Source of the DNA: Blastococcus sp. TF02A-30
Lineage (GTDB): Bacteria; Actinomycetota; Actinomycetes; Mycobacteriales; Geodermatophilaceae
Reading direction: 5' to 3'
Length of the DNA stretch: 64,000 nt
Assembly (NCBI RefSeq): GCF_003319185.1
Contig: NZ_QOHJ01000002.1
Coordinates: 1 to 64,000, forward strand
The notes beneath the pieces are model-generated. The model searched no databases and had not been told where the DNA came from. It saw only the letters and a list, made by a program, of their open reading frames with translations. Below are positions 50,728 through 59,878 of this stretch, in pieces. How positions within the stretch are numbered: position 1 is the first letter of the stretch; each line of letters starts with the position of its first letter. The position numbers and the translations under genes are program-made.

Positions 50728-50775
50728 CTTGCACATCTTGTGTGGCCCGGCTTAGGGTTCCACTAGATCTAGTAG
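50728..50775 (+). promoter_or_regulatory. nrdR-nrdJ promoter with two NrdR boxes
   Basis: Two NrdR-like boxes lie 32 bases apart (three helical turns): CTTGCACATCTTGTGT at 50728-50743 and CCACTAGATCTAGTAG at 50760-50775; the second fits the acaCwAtATaTwGtgt consensus at its key positions. A promoter (TTGCAC at 50729-50734, 18 bases, TAGGGT at 50753-50758) is embedded so that both -35 and the start site are covered. The rest of the 355-base gap between the upstream gene and nrdR (50545-50899) holds only leader and GC-rich sequence; I see no gene in it. Confidence 0.85.
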
Positions 50776-50899
50776 TTACACAGCTGTAAGCCCGTCCACA
50801 GGCTCTTCCTCAGGTTCTCCCCGCGGCGTCCACCGGATGTCCCCAGGGAGGTCCACAGGAGGGCCGGCGGCGGGGAGCTGGGAGAGGAGGTGAACCGGA

Positions 50900-51403
50900 G
50901 TGCGTTGCCCGTTCTGCCACAACGCCGACAGCCGGGTCATCGACTCGCGGGAGGCCGACGAGGGCGCCACCACGCGTCGTCGCCGGTCCTGCCCGAAGTG
51001 CGGTCGCCGGTTCACCACCGTCGAGGAGGCCGTGCTCGCCGTCGTCAAGCGCAGCGGTGTGAGCGAGCCCTTCAACCGCACCAAGGTCGTCGCCGGCGTC
51101 CGCCGTGCCTGCCAGGGCCGGCCCGTCGACGACGACCAGCTCCAGGTCCTCGCCCAGCAGGTGGAGGACACCATCCGCGCCAGCGGCGCGGCCGAGGTCC
51201 CCAGCCACGAAGTCGGGCTGGCCATCCTCAAGCCGCTGCGCGAGCTCGACGAGGTCGCCTACCTGCGCTTCGCGAGCGTCTACCGCGCCTTCACCTCGGT
51301 GGCCGACTTCGAGAAGGAGATCGCCGAGCTGAAGGCCCGCGCCGGCGCGGGCGCCCCCGCCGGCGGCTCCGAGGGACCGCCCGGCAACGCCGCCGGCACC
51401 TGA
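50900..51403 (+). CDS. nrdR: Transcriptional repressor NrdR
   Basis: A 167-residue ATP/dATP-sensing repressor of ribonucleotide reductase genes. N-terminal zinc ribbon: [40 protein letters not shown] with two CxxC pairs; then the ATP-cone ([29 protein letters not shown]). A ~20-residue Gly/Ala tail ends it. GTG start with GAGGAGGTGA. Autoregulated through the boxes at 50728-50775, and nrdJ follows 162 bases later. Confidence 0.97.
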   Translation: MRCPFCHNADSRVIDSREADEGATTRRRRSCPKCGRRFTTVEEAVLAVVKRSGVSEPFNRTKVVAGVRRACQGRPVDDDQLQVLAQQVEDTIRASGAAEVPSHEVGLAILKPLRELDEVAYLRFASVYRAFTSVADFEKEIAELKARAGAGAPAGGSEGPPGNAAGT

Positions 51404-51565
51404 GAACTGTCAGTACCGACCGCTAGACACGACTCGAGCACGTCGATCGCGGCTCTTCCCCAGCCCTCCGATCCCGCAGCGCGCGGGCCCGTCCGTGCGC
51501 GCCCAGAACCACCCCGCCGGGCACATCACCACCAGGCACCACACGACCAGGGAGAGCTCCACACC

Positions 51566-54442
51566 ATGACCGAGACCGACGACCGCTTGGCCGGCACCCG
51601 CTCGCGGCGCAGCCCGAAGGCGCCCAGCCGCAAGGGCCTCAAGATCAAGCGCGTCTTCACCACCGCCGGTGTGCACCCCTACGACGAGGTGACCTGGGAG
51701 CGCCGCGACGTCGTCATGACCAACTGGCGCGACGGCTCGATCAACTTCGAGCAGCGCGGGGTGGAGTTCCCCGCCGAGTGGAGCATCAACGCCACCAACA
51801 TCGTCACCACGAAGTACTTCCGCGGCGCCGTCGGCACCCCGCAGCGCGAGACGAGCCTGCGCCAGCTGATCGACCGCGTGGTCCTCACCTACGGTGCCGC
51901 CGGCCGCGAGCACGGCTACTTCGCCACCGAGGGCGACGCCGAGATCTTCGAGCACGAGCTCACCTGGATGCTGCTGCACCAGTACTTCAGCTTCAACTCG
52001 CCCGTGTGGTTCAACGTCGGCACGAGCGCGCCGCAGCAGGTCAGCGCCTGCTTCATCCTCGCCGTCGACGACGAGATGGACTCGATCCTGAACTGGTACC
52101 GCGAGGAGGGCCTGATCTTCAAGGGCGGCTCCGGCGCCGGCCTGAACCTCTCCCGCATCCGCTCCTCGAAGGAGCTGCTCTCCTCCGGTGGCACCGCCTC
52201 CGGCCCGGTCTCCTTCATGCGCGGCGCCGACGCCTCCGCCGGGACCATCAAGTCCGGTGGCGCGACCCGCCGTGCCGCGAAGATGGTCGTCCTCGACATC
52301 GACCACCCCGACATCGAGGAGTTCATCGAGACCAAGGCGCGCGAGGAGGACAAGATCCGCGCGCTGCGCGACGCCGGGTACGACATGGACCTCGGCGGCA
52401 AGGACATCACCAGCGTCCAGTACCAGAACGCCAACAACTCCGTCCGCGTCTCCGACGAGTTCATGCGCGCGGTGGAGGAGGGCACCGACTTCGGTCTGCG
52501 CGCCCGCATGGACGGCCGGGTACTCGAGACCGTCGACGCCAAGACGCTGTTCCGCAAGGTGACCCAGGCCGCGTGGGAGTGCGCCGACCCGGGCATCCAG
52601 TACGACGACACGATCAACGACTGGCACACCAACCCCGAGACCGGCCGCATCAACGCGTCCAACCCCTGCTCGGAGTACATGAGCCTGGACAACAGCTCGT
52701 GCAACCTGGCATCGCTCAACCTCATGAAGTTCCTGAAGGACGACGGCACCTTCGACACCAAGAACTTCGTGAAGGCCGTCGAGCTGGTCATCACCGCCAT
52801 GGACATCTCGATCTGCTTCGCCGACTTCCCGACCGAGCCGATCGGTGAGACCACCCGCGCCTACCGCCAGCTGGGCATCGGCTACGCCAACCTGGGCGCG
52901 CTGCTCATGGCGACCGGCCACGCCTACGACTCGCGCGGCGGCCAGACCCTGGCCGCGGCCATCACCTCGCTGATGACCGGCACCGCCTACCGCCGCTCGG
53001 CCGAGCTCGCCGGCATCGTCGGCCCGTACGACGGCTTCGCCCGCAACGCCGACGCCCACGCCCGGGTCATGCGCAAGCACGCCGCGGCCAACGACGCCGT
53101 CCGCCCGGTCGGTGCCGACGACGCCGACGTGCTCAAGGCCGCCACCGAGCAGTGGCAGCAGTGCCTGGACATCGGCGCCGACAACGGCTGGCGCAACGCG
53201 CAGGCCTCGGTGCTCGCCCCCACCGGCACCATCGGCTTCATGATGGACTGCGACACGACCGGCATCGAGCCGGACTTCTCGCTGGTCAAGTTCAAGAAGC
53301 TGGTCGGCGGCGGCTCCATGCAGATCGTCAACCAGACCGTGCCGCGCGCGCTCCGCAGCCTGGGCTACCAGGAGGAGCAGATCGAGGCGATCGTCGAGTA
53401 CATCGCCGAGCACGGCCACGTCGTGGACGCCCCGAGCCTGCGCCCGGAGCACTACGAGGTCTTCGACTGCGCCATGGGCGAGCGGGCCATCTCCCCGATG
53501 GGCCACGTCCGGATGATGGCCGCGGTGCAGCCGTTCATCTCCGGCGCGATCTCCAAGACGGTCAACATGCCGGAGACGGCGACCGTCGAGGACGTCGAGA
53601 CCATCTACTTCCAGGGCTGGAAGATGGGCCTCAAGGCGCTGGCGATCTACCGCGACAACTGCAAGGTCGGCCAGCCGCTGTCCGGTGGCAAGGGCAAGAA
53701 CGACGGCACCAAGGACGAGGCGCCCGCGGCCGCGCCGGTCGCGACGCTGTCGCACCCGGTCCGCAAGCGCCTGCCGAAGAAGCGGACGAGCGTCACCACC
53801 TCGTTCAGCGTCGCCGGTGCCGAGGGCTACATGACCGCCGGCATGTACGAGGACGGCAGCCTCGGTGAGGTGTTCCTGAAGCTCGGCAAGCAGGGCTCGA
53901 CCCTGGCCGGCGTGATGGACGCCTTCTCGATCTCGCTGTCGATCGCGCTGCAGCACGGTGTGCCGCTGGAGACCTACATCCAGAAGTTCACCAACATGCG
54001 GTTCGAGCCGGCCGGCATGACCGACGACCCGGACATCCGGATCGCCCAGTCGGTGATGGACTACATCTTCCGCCGCCTGGCCCTCGACCACCTGCCGGTC
54101 GAGAAGCGGGCCAACCTCGGCATCTTCAGCGCCGAGGAGCGGGCCGCCCAGGTCGCCGGTTACGACACCTCCGCCTCGACCACCGCGGTCGTCGAGGAGG
54201 ACGAGGTCGACCTCGAGCAGCTGCGGGGTTCCGCGCCGATCGAGACCGCCCCGGCCAAGGAGAAGGTCACCCCCGAGGGCCCGAAGTCGGTCAAGGAGGC
54301 GCACTCCTCGGCCGAGCTGCTCGAGCTGGTCACCGGGACCGCCACCGACGCGCCGCTGTGCATGACCTGCGGCACGAAGATGCGCCCGGCCGGTAGCTGC
54401 TACGTCTGCGAGGGCTGCGGCTCCACCAGCGGCTGCAGCTGA
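51566..54442 (+). CDS. nrdJ: Adenosylcobalamin-dependent ribonucleotide reductase NrdJ
   Basis: A 958-residue class II ribonucleotide reductase that makes dNTPs without oxygen and with vitamin B12. Key features: FNSPVWFNVG, GGSGAGLNLSRIRS, the INASNPCSEYMSLDNSSCNLASLNLMKF segment with radical-site cysteine, APTGTIGFMMDCDTTGIEPDFSL, and the C-terminal zinc/cysteine region CMTCGTKMRPAGSCYVCEGCGSTSGCS. ATG with GGGAGAG upstream. Under NrdR control; the long leader (51404-51565) contains no recognisable B12 riboswitch. Confidence 0.97.
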   Translation: MTETDDRLAGTRSRRSPKAPSRKGLKIKRVFTTAGVHPYDEVTWERRDVVMTNWRDGSINFEQRGVEFPAEWSINATNIVTTKYFRGAVGTPQRETSLRQLIDRVVLTYGAAGREHGYFATEGDAEIFEHELTWMLLHQYFSFNSPVWFNVGTSAPQQVSACFILAVDDEMDSILNWYREEGLIFKGGSGAGLNLSRIRSSKELLSSGGTASGPVSFMRGADASAGTIKSGGATRRAAKMVVLDIDHPDIEEFIETKAREEDKIRALRDAGYDMDLGGKDITSVQYQNANNSVRVSDEFMRAVEEGTDFGLRARMDGRVLETVDAKTLFRKVTQAAWECADPGIQYDDTINDWHTNPETGRINASNPCSEYMSLDNSSCNLASLNLMKFLKDDGTFDTKNFVKAVELVITAMDISICFADFPTEPIGETTRAYRQLGIGYANLGALLMATGHAYDSRGGQTLAAAITSLMTGTAYRRSAELAGIVGPYDGFARNADAHARVMRKHAAANDAVRPVGADDADVLKAATEQWQQCLDIGADNGWRNAQASVLAPTGTIGFMMDCDTTGIEPDFSLVKFKKLVGGGSMQIVNQTVPRALRSLGYQEEQIEAIVEYIAEHGHVVDAPSLRPEHYEVFDCAMGERAISPMGHVRMMAAVQPFISGAISKTVNMPETATVEDVETIYFQGWKMGLKALAIYRDNCKVGQPLSGGKGKNDGTKDEAPAAAPVATLSHPVRKRLPKKRTSVTTSFSVAGAEGYMTAGMYEDGSLGEVFLKLGKQGSTLAGVMDAFSISLSIALQHGVPLETYIQKFTNMRFEPAGMTDDPDIRIAQSVMDYIFRRLALDHLPVEKRANLGIFSAEERAAQVAGYDTSASTTAVVEEDEVDLEQLRGSAPIETAPAKEKVTPEGPKSVKEAHSSAELLELVTGTATDAPLCMTCGTKMRPAGSCYVCEGCGSTSGCS

Positions 54443-54454
54443 TCACCAGCTGAC

Positions 54455-54495
54455 CCGCCGGCCCGGTCCCTCTCCTCGAGGGGCCGGGCCGGCGG
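54455..54495 (+). terminator. nrdJ terminator
   Basis: CCGCCGGCCCGG (54455-54466) and its complement (54484-54495) form a 12-bp stem, extended by CCC/GGG pairs around a CTCTCCTCGA loop region, starting 12 bases after the nrdJ stop. The following ~225 bases to the ABC ATPase gene hold no gene that I can support. Confidence 0.75.
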
Positions 54496-54720
54496 CGTTC
54501 TCGCCCACCGGGAGGTGTGCCCGGGTTCTCCGGCCGGCTGGGGAACAGGGTCGGGAGCAGCGGGGGACGGGACGTTCGGACGTGGTCGCGGGGCCGGGCC
54601 CGGTCGACGATCGACGGGCCAGCACATCCCGAGACAACGGGCCCGCGGGTGCGCGGTCGAGCCTCACGAGCGACACAGGCGCAGAAGACCGGCCCGCGGA
54701 GCAGCCGGAAGGACCTCTCC

Positions 54721-55485
54721 ATGGCTACTCCCGTCATCCCGGCACGGCGCCGGGCGGAGACGCGCACCGCTGCCCGCACGGTCGACGCGTTCAAGATCTA
54801 CGGCACGGGCCCCGCCGAGGTGCGGGCCCTCGACGGGGTCACCGCCGAGTTCCCGGTCGGCGTGCTCACGGCGATCATGGGGCCGTCCGGGTCGGGCAAG
54901 TCGACGCTGCTGCACTGCATGGCCGGGCTCGACTCGCTCACCTCCGGCTCGGCCTTCATCGGTGACCAGGACCTCTCGGCGCTGGACGACCAGCACCTGA
55001 CCGTGCTGCGGCGGGACCGGATCGGCTTCGTCTTCCAGTCCTTCAACCTCGTCCCGACCCTCGACGCGGGCGCCAACATCGGCCTGCCCATGCGCCTGGC
55101 GGGGCGCCGCGGCGACCAGGCCTGGATCGACGAGATCACCCGCACGCTCGGGATCGCCGACCGGCTGCACCACCGGCCGTCCGAGCTGTCCGGCGGGCAG
55201 CAGCAGCGCGTCGCCGTCGCCCGTGCGCTCGCCGGCCGGCCGGACATCATCTTCGCCGACGAGCCGACCGGGAACCTGGACTCCAAGGCCGGCGCCGAGG
55301 TGCTGCACTTCCTGCGCCAGGCCGTCGACGACCTCGGTCAGACCATCGTCATGGTGACCCACGACCCGACCGCGGCCGCCACCGCCGACCGGATCCTCTT
55401 CCTCGCCGACGGCCGGGTCGTCGACGAGATGCGCGACCCGACGGCCGAGCGGGTGCTCGAGCGCATGAAGCGGTTCGGGGAGTGA
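54721..55485 (+). CDS. MacB/LolD-type ABC transporter ATPase
   Basis: A 254-residue ATPase with Walker [10 protein letters not shown] (about 57-65), VFQSFNLVPTLDAGANIGLP, signature [16 protein letters not shown], Walker B DIIFADEPTGNLDSKAG and VTHDPTAA. This is the exporter class of FtsE/LolD/MacB that pairs with an FtsX-like permease, encoded seven bases downstream. ATG with GGAAGGA upstream. Substrate may be a lipoprotein, lipid or peptide; unknown. Confidence 0.92.
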   Translation: MATPVIPARRRAETRTAARTVDAFKIYGTGPAEVRALDGVTAEFPVGVLTAIMGPSGSGKSTLLHCMAGLDSLTSGSAFIGDQDLSALDDQHLTVLRRDRIGFVFQSFNLVPTLDAGANIGLPMRLAGRRGDQAWIDEITRTLGIADRLHHRPSELSGGQQQRVAVARALAGRPDIIFADEPTGNLDSKAGAEVLHFLRQAVDDLGQTIVMVTHDPTAAATADRILFLADGRVVDEMRDPTAERVLERMKRFGE

Positions 55486-55492
55486 TCCCGCG

Positions 55493-58059
55493 ATGCTCTG
55501 GATTACCCTCCGGGGGCTGATCGCGCACCGCTTCCGGCTGCTGGCCACCGCCCTGGCGGTGACCCTCGGCGTCGCCTTCACCGCCGGGACGTTGATCCTC
55601 ACCGACACGGTCACCCGCACCTTCGACAACGCCATGGGCGAGGTGTACGCGGGCGTCGACGCCGTGGTGCGCGGCCAGGAGCAGTTCGAGGGCCCCATGA
55701 GCACCGGCGCGCAACGCCCCCGCGTGGACGACGAACTGGTCGACCGCGTGCGCCGGGTCGACGGCGTCCAGACCGCCGAGGGGTCCTCGACCGGGTACGC
55801 CCGGCTCACCAACGCCGACGGCGAGGCCATCGGGGACCCGGCCAACGGCGGGCCGGCGATCGGGCTCACCTGGTCCGACGACGACCGGATCAACCCGCTC
55901 GTCGTCACCGAGGGCCGGGCGCCGCGGTCGGCGGACGAGATCGTCGTCGACGCGCCCAGCCTGGAGACGTCCCGGCTCGGTCTGGGCGATCCGATGACGG
56001 TGCTCGTGCAGGCCGGTCCGGTGCGCAAGACGGTCGTCGGCACCATCGCGTTCGGCAGCGCCGAGACGATCGGCGGGGCCACCATGGTCGCCTTCACCCC
56101 GCAGGCCGCCCAGTCGCTGCTCGGCCAGCCGGGTACGTGGAACGAGATCTCCGTGATCGCCGAGGAGGGGGTCTCGCAGGCCACGCTCACCGCGCGGCTG
56201 GCCGCCGTCGTCCCGACCGGCGTGGAGGCGGTGACCGGATCGACCGTCGTCGAGGAGAACCAGCAGTTCGCGCGCGACGCGAGTCGTTCTTCACCTACTT
56301 CATGAACTTCTTCGCCGTCGTGGCGCTGCTCGTGGGCGCCTTCATGATCTTCAACACCTTCTCGATCACCGTGGCGCAGCGGACCCGGCAGAACGGGCTG
56401 CTGCGGGCTCTCGGTGCCACGCGCCGGCAGGTGCTGGGGTCGGTGCTGATCGAGGCCCTCGCCGTCGGCGTGCTCGCCTCCGTGCTGGGGCTGCTCGCCG
56501 GGTTCGGCATCGCCACCGGGCTGAAAGCGCTGCTCGACGCGCTGGGCTTCGGCATCCCGGCCGGGGGGCTGGTGTTCGCGACGCGGACCGTCGTCGTCGC
56601 CCTCGCCGCGGGCATCCTGGTGACGCTGGTCGCCGCCGTCGCACCCGCCCGACGAGCGGGCAAGGTCCCACCGATCGCGGCGATGTCGTCGGAGGTGGTC
56701 GGCAGCGCCGGCTACGGCTCGGTCAGCCGCGTCGTCGTCGGCGGGGTGGCCCTGGCTGCGGGCCTCGCGGCGACCCTCACGGGCATCTTCGCCGACGTCG
56801 GCAACCGCTGGGCGGTCATCGGTGCCGGCAGCGCCGGGGTCTTCCTCGGGGTGTTCGTCCTCGGGCGCACCATCTCCCTGCCGCTCAGCCGGGTGATCAG
56901 CGCCCCGCTGCCGCGGCTGCGTGGCCTCCCGGGTCAGCTGGCCCGGGAGAACGCGATGCGCAACCCGAAGCGCACCGCCGCGGCCGGCACCGCCCTCATG
57001 CTGGGGGTCGGGATCGTGGTGATCATCAACGTCTTCGTGTCGTCGACGAAGGCCACCGTGGACGACGAGATCGAGCGCGCGTTCACCGCCGACCTCGTCG
57101 TCGACTCCGGCGCCGGCCTCACCGGCGGCGTCGACCCGTCCCTCGCGGCCCGGCTGGACGCGCTGCCGGAGGTGGGAGCTGTGACGGGTCTTCGCGTCAC
57201 CCCGGCGGAGCTCGACGGCGATCCGGTGCTGCTGGGCGCGGTCGACCCCGCGACCGCCTTCGACCTGCTGGACCTGCAGCCGCAGGACGGCTCACCGGAG
57301 GCACTGGGGGCGCCCGACGCCATCGCCGTCCTCGACGACACCGCCCGTGAGGAGGGGCTGCAGATCGGCTCCACGGTCCCCGTCGTCTTCAGGGACACCG
57401 GTCCGCAGGAGCTCACCGTCGCGATGATCTACGGCGAGGAGCTCGAGGCGAACGGGCCGGTCGGGACCTACGTCATCGGCACGGCGACGTACGCCGCGAA
57501 CGTCGCCGACGACGTCGACTGGAAGGTCGTCGTGGCGAAGGCCCCGGACGTCACGCTCGCGGAAGCGCGCGCCGCGGTGGACGACGTGGTCGCCGGCTAC
57601 CCGGGGGCCGAGGTGATGGACCGGGCGGAGTTCGCCGAGTCGATCTACGCGCCGCTGGACCCGCTCATGTCGCTGGTCTACGCGCTGCTCGGCCTGGCCA
57701 TCGTCATCGCGCTGCTGGGCATCGGGAACACCCTGGCGCTCTCCGTCGTCGAGCGGATCCGCGAAATCGGGTTGCTGCGGGCGGTCGGCATGACCCGCGG
57801 TCAGCTCCGGGGCGTGATCCGCTGGGAGTCGGTGGTCATCGCCGTCCAGGGCACGGCCCTCGGGCTGGTCCTCGGGATGTTCCTCGGCTGGGCCCTGACC
57901 CGGGCGCTGGCCGACGAGGGGCTCGACGTGTTCGACGTCCCCTGGACGACGCTCGCCGTCGTGGTCGTGCTCGCCGGTCTGGCCGGCCTGCTCGCGGCCG
58001 CCCTGCCCAGCAGGCGGGCTGCGCGACTCGACATCCTCCGTGCGATGCACGCGGAGTAG
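55493..58059 (+). pseudogene. FtsX/MacB-like ABC permease interrupted by a frameshift
   Basis: A membrane permease with an N-terminal helix (GLIAHRFRLLATALAVTLGVAFTAGTLIL), a large extracytoplasmic MacB-like domain, an FtsX domain (FFAVVALLVGAFMIFNTFSITVAQRTRQNGLLRALGATRRQVLG), a second periplasmic domain and a second FtsX domain (SLVYALLGLAIVIALLGIGNTLALSVVERIREIGLLRAVGMTRGQ). The frame runs from ATG 55493 to about 56280, where it changes: one base is missing near GACGCGAGTCGTTC (insertion of one G would restore ...RDA-ESFFTYF...). The first frame stops at 56305. Either a true inactivating mutation or a sequencing error; both halves are otherwise intact (about 855 residues in total). Confidence 0.85.
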
Positions 58060-58086
58060 GGACGGAGCTCACGCGCACGTCCCTGT

Positions 58087-58112
58087 TTGACGGATCCATC
58101 AAGTCGTAAAGT
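58087..58112 (+). promoter_or_regulatory. SulP operon promoter with palindromic operator
   Basis: TTGACGGATCCATCAA (58087-58102) is an imperfect palindrome with TTGA/TCAA half-sites covering the -35 region; TAAAGT (58107-58112) is the -10. Transcription starting about six bases on would coincide with the GTG of the mini-ORF at 58119. The palindrome resembles ArsR-family operators, but no regulator is encoded beside it. Confidence 0.6.
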
Positions 58113-58118
58113 GATGTC

Positions 58119-58154
58119 GTGCCCCTCGGCGACCTCGCGCGGAAGCCGGCGTGA
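58119..58154 (+). CDS. 11-residue leaderless upstream ORF overlapping sulP-family gene
   Basis: GTG at 58119 opens a reading frame for VPLGDLARKPA that stops at TGA 58152-58154, overlapping the GTG (58151) of the SulP gene by GTGA. The -10 TAAAGT lies exactly six bases before the first GTG, the same geometry as other leaderless genes here, so this mini-ORF would be the first thing translated and could couple ribosomes to the SulP gene. Too short to be a conventional protein; it may be regulatory or a relic. Confidence 0.45.
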   Translation: MPLGDLARKPA

Positions 58155-59878
58155 CCGGCGCCCGCAGGGGCGCGCTGACCCAGGCGCTGCGCCCCCTGAC
58201 CCGGCTGCTGCCCCGGCGGGCGGACTACGCGGGCCTGCGGCGTTCCTGGCCCCGCGACCTGGCGGCCGGCGTCACGGTGGGCGTCGTCGCCCTGCCGCTG
58301 GCCCTCGCCTTCGGCGTGGCCTCGGGCGTGGGTGCCGCCCCGGGACTGATCACGGCGGTGGTGGCCGGCGCCGTGGCCGCGGTCCTCGGCGGCTCGTCAC
58401 TGCAGGTGTCCGGCCCGACGGGGGCCATGACCGTCGTCCTCGTCCCGGTGGCCGCCGAGCACGGCGCGGGAGCTGTCTACCCGGTCGCCGTCATGGCCGG
58501 CGTCCTCGTGGTGGCGGCGGCGGTGCTCCGGCTGGGCCGGCTGCTCGCCTACGTTCCCTGGCCCCTGGTGGAGGGCTTCACGCTCGGCATCGCGGTCGTG
58601 ATCGCCGCGCAGCAGGTGCCCACCGCCCTCGGCGTGGCCCCGCCCGGCGTCGAGAACGCCGCCGGCGCCGCGGCGGTGGCGGTCGCCCGGTTCGCCGCCC
58701 GGCCCGACTGGCCGGTGCTCGCCCTGCTGGCCACGTCGGTGCTGCTCACCGCGCTGCTGCCACGGGTGCACCGCGCGCTGCCGGCGAGCCTGCTCGCGGT
58801 CGCGCTGGTCACGGTCGTCGTGGAGCTGTCCGGCGTCGAGGTGGCTCGGATCGGCTCGCTGCCGTCGTCGCTCCCCGTGCCGTCGGTGCCCGACCTCGGG
58901 GCGGCGCCGGAGCTGGTGGGTGCGGCGCTGGTCGTCGCCTTCCTCGCCGCGCTGGAGAGCCTCCTGTCCGCCCGCGTCGCCGACGGCATGAGCGACGCCC
59001 CGCGGCACGACCCCGATCGCGAGCTGTTCGGCCAGGGCCTGGCCAACATCGCCTCCGGGCTGTCCGGCGGGCTGCCGGCCACCGGCGCGATCGCGCGCAC
59101 GGCGGTCAACGCCCGGGCCGGCGCGACCACCCGCGTGGCTGCGCTGACCCACGCGCTCGTGCTGGCCGCGATCGTGTACGCGGCGTCCGGCCTGGTCGGT
59201 CGCATCCCGCTGGTCGCGCTGGCCGGGGTCCTCCTGGTCACCGCCTACCGGATGGTGGAGCGGAGCACCGTGCGGGCGGTGCTGACCTCGACCCGCAGCG
59301 ACGCCCTCGTGTTCGTCCTCACCGCGGCAGCCACCGTCGCCTTCGACCTCGTCACCGCGGTGGAGCTCGGCCTCGGCCTGGCCGTCCTGCTCGCCGTCGC
59401 GCGGCTGGCCCGGACCGCGCGCGTCGTCCCCGAGCCGCCGGTGGCCGACGGTGTCGACAGCGCCACCGAGCACGCGCTGCTCCAGGGCCACGTGCTCACC
59501 TACCGCCTGGACGGACCGTTGTTCTTCCCCGTCGCCGACCGCTTCCTCCGGGAGCTGACCGCGGTGGCCGACGTCCGCGTGGTCATCCTGCGCCTGGGGT
59601 CGCTGGCAGCGCTGGATGCCACCGGCGCCCGCGCGCTGGGGGAGATCACCGACCGCCTGCACCGCCGGGGCACCACCGTTCTCGTGAAGCTGGCCAGCGA
59701 GGAGCACCGGCGACTGCTCACCGCGGTCGGCGCGCTGGAACCGCTCGTCGAGCGGGGGCACGTCTTCGCTACCTTCCCCGAAGCGGCGGTGCACGCCGCC
59801 CGGCACGTCGCGGCCGCACCGTCCTCCGATTTGAGTCTGCTGGTTCCGAACGAGAAGGTGAGTTGTGATCAACGTTGA
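58151..59878 (+). CDS. SulP family anion transporter with STAS domain
   Basis: A 575-residue SLC26/SulP transporter. About twelve membrane helices include the SulP signature region (DLAAGVTVGVVALPLALAFGVASGVGAAPGLITAVVAG) and LFGQGLANIASGLSGGLPATGAIARTAVNARAGATTRVAALTHAL. A C-terminal STAS domain follows (GPLFFPVADRFLRELTAV, VVILRLGSLAALDATGARALGEI). Sulfate or bicarbonate are possible substrates. The gene overlaps the PEP carboxykinase gene by 14 bases, so a bicarbonate/CO2 link is conceivable, as PEPCK releases or fixes CO2. The start is coupled to the preceding mini-ORF. Confidence 0.92.
   Translation: MTGARRGALTQALRPLTRLLPRRADYAGLRRSWPRDLAAGVTVGVVALPLALAFGVASGVGAAPGLITAVVAGAVAAVLGGSSLQVSGPTGAMTVVLVPVAAEHGAGAVYPVAVMAGVLVVAAAVLRLGRLLAYVPWPLVEGFTLGIAVVIAAQQVPTALGVAPPGVENAAGAAAVAVARFAARPDWPVLALLATSVLLTALLPRVHRALPASLLAVALVTVVVELSGVEVARIGSLPSSLPVPSVPDLGAAPELVGAALVVAFLAALESLLSARVADGMSDAPRHDPDRELFGQGLANIASGLSGGLPATGAIARTAVNARAGATTRVAALTHALVLAAIVYAASGLVGRIPLVALAGVLLVTAYRMVERSTVRAVLTSTRSDALVFVLTAAATVAFDLVTAVELGLGLAVLLAVARLARTARVVPEPPVADGVDSATEHALLQGHVLTYRLDGPLFFPVADRFLRELTAVADVRVVILRLGSLAALDATGARALGEITDRLHRRGTTVLVKLASEEHRRLLTAVGALEPLVERGHVFATFPEAAVHAARHVAAAPSSDLSLLVPNEKVSCDQR

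Noticed and set aside
51404..51565. B12 riboswitch before nrdJ
   Set aside because: No B12-box-like conserved segment or plausible riboswitch core was found in the leader.
56270..56300. Programmed -1 frameshift in the permease
   Set aside because: No slippery heptamer of the X-XXY-YYZ type and no clear downstream stimulatory structure; a one-base loss or sequencing error is simpler.
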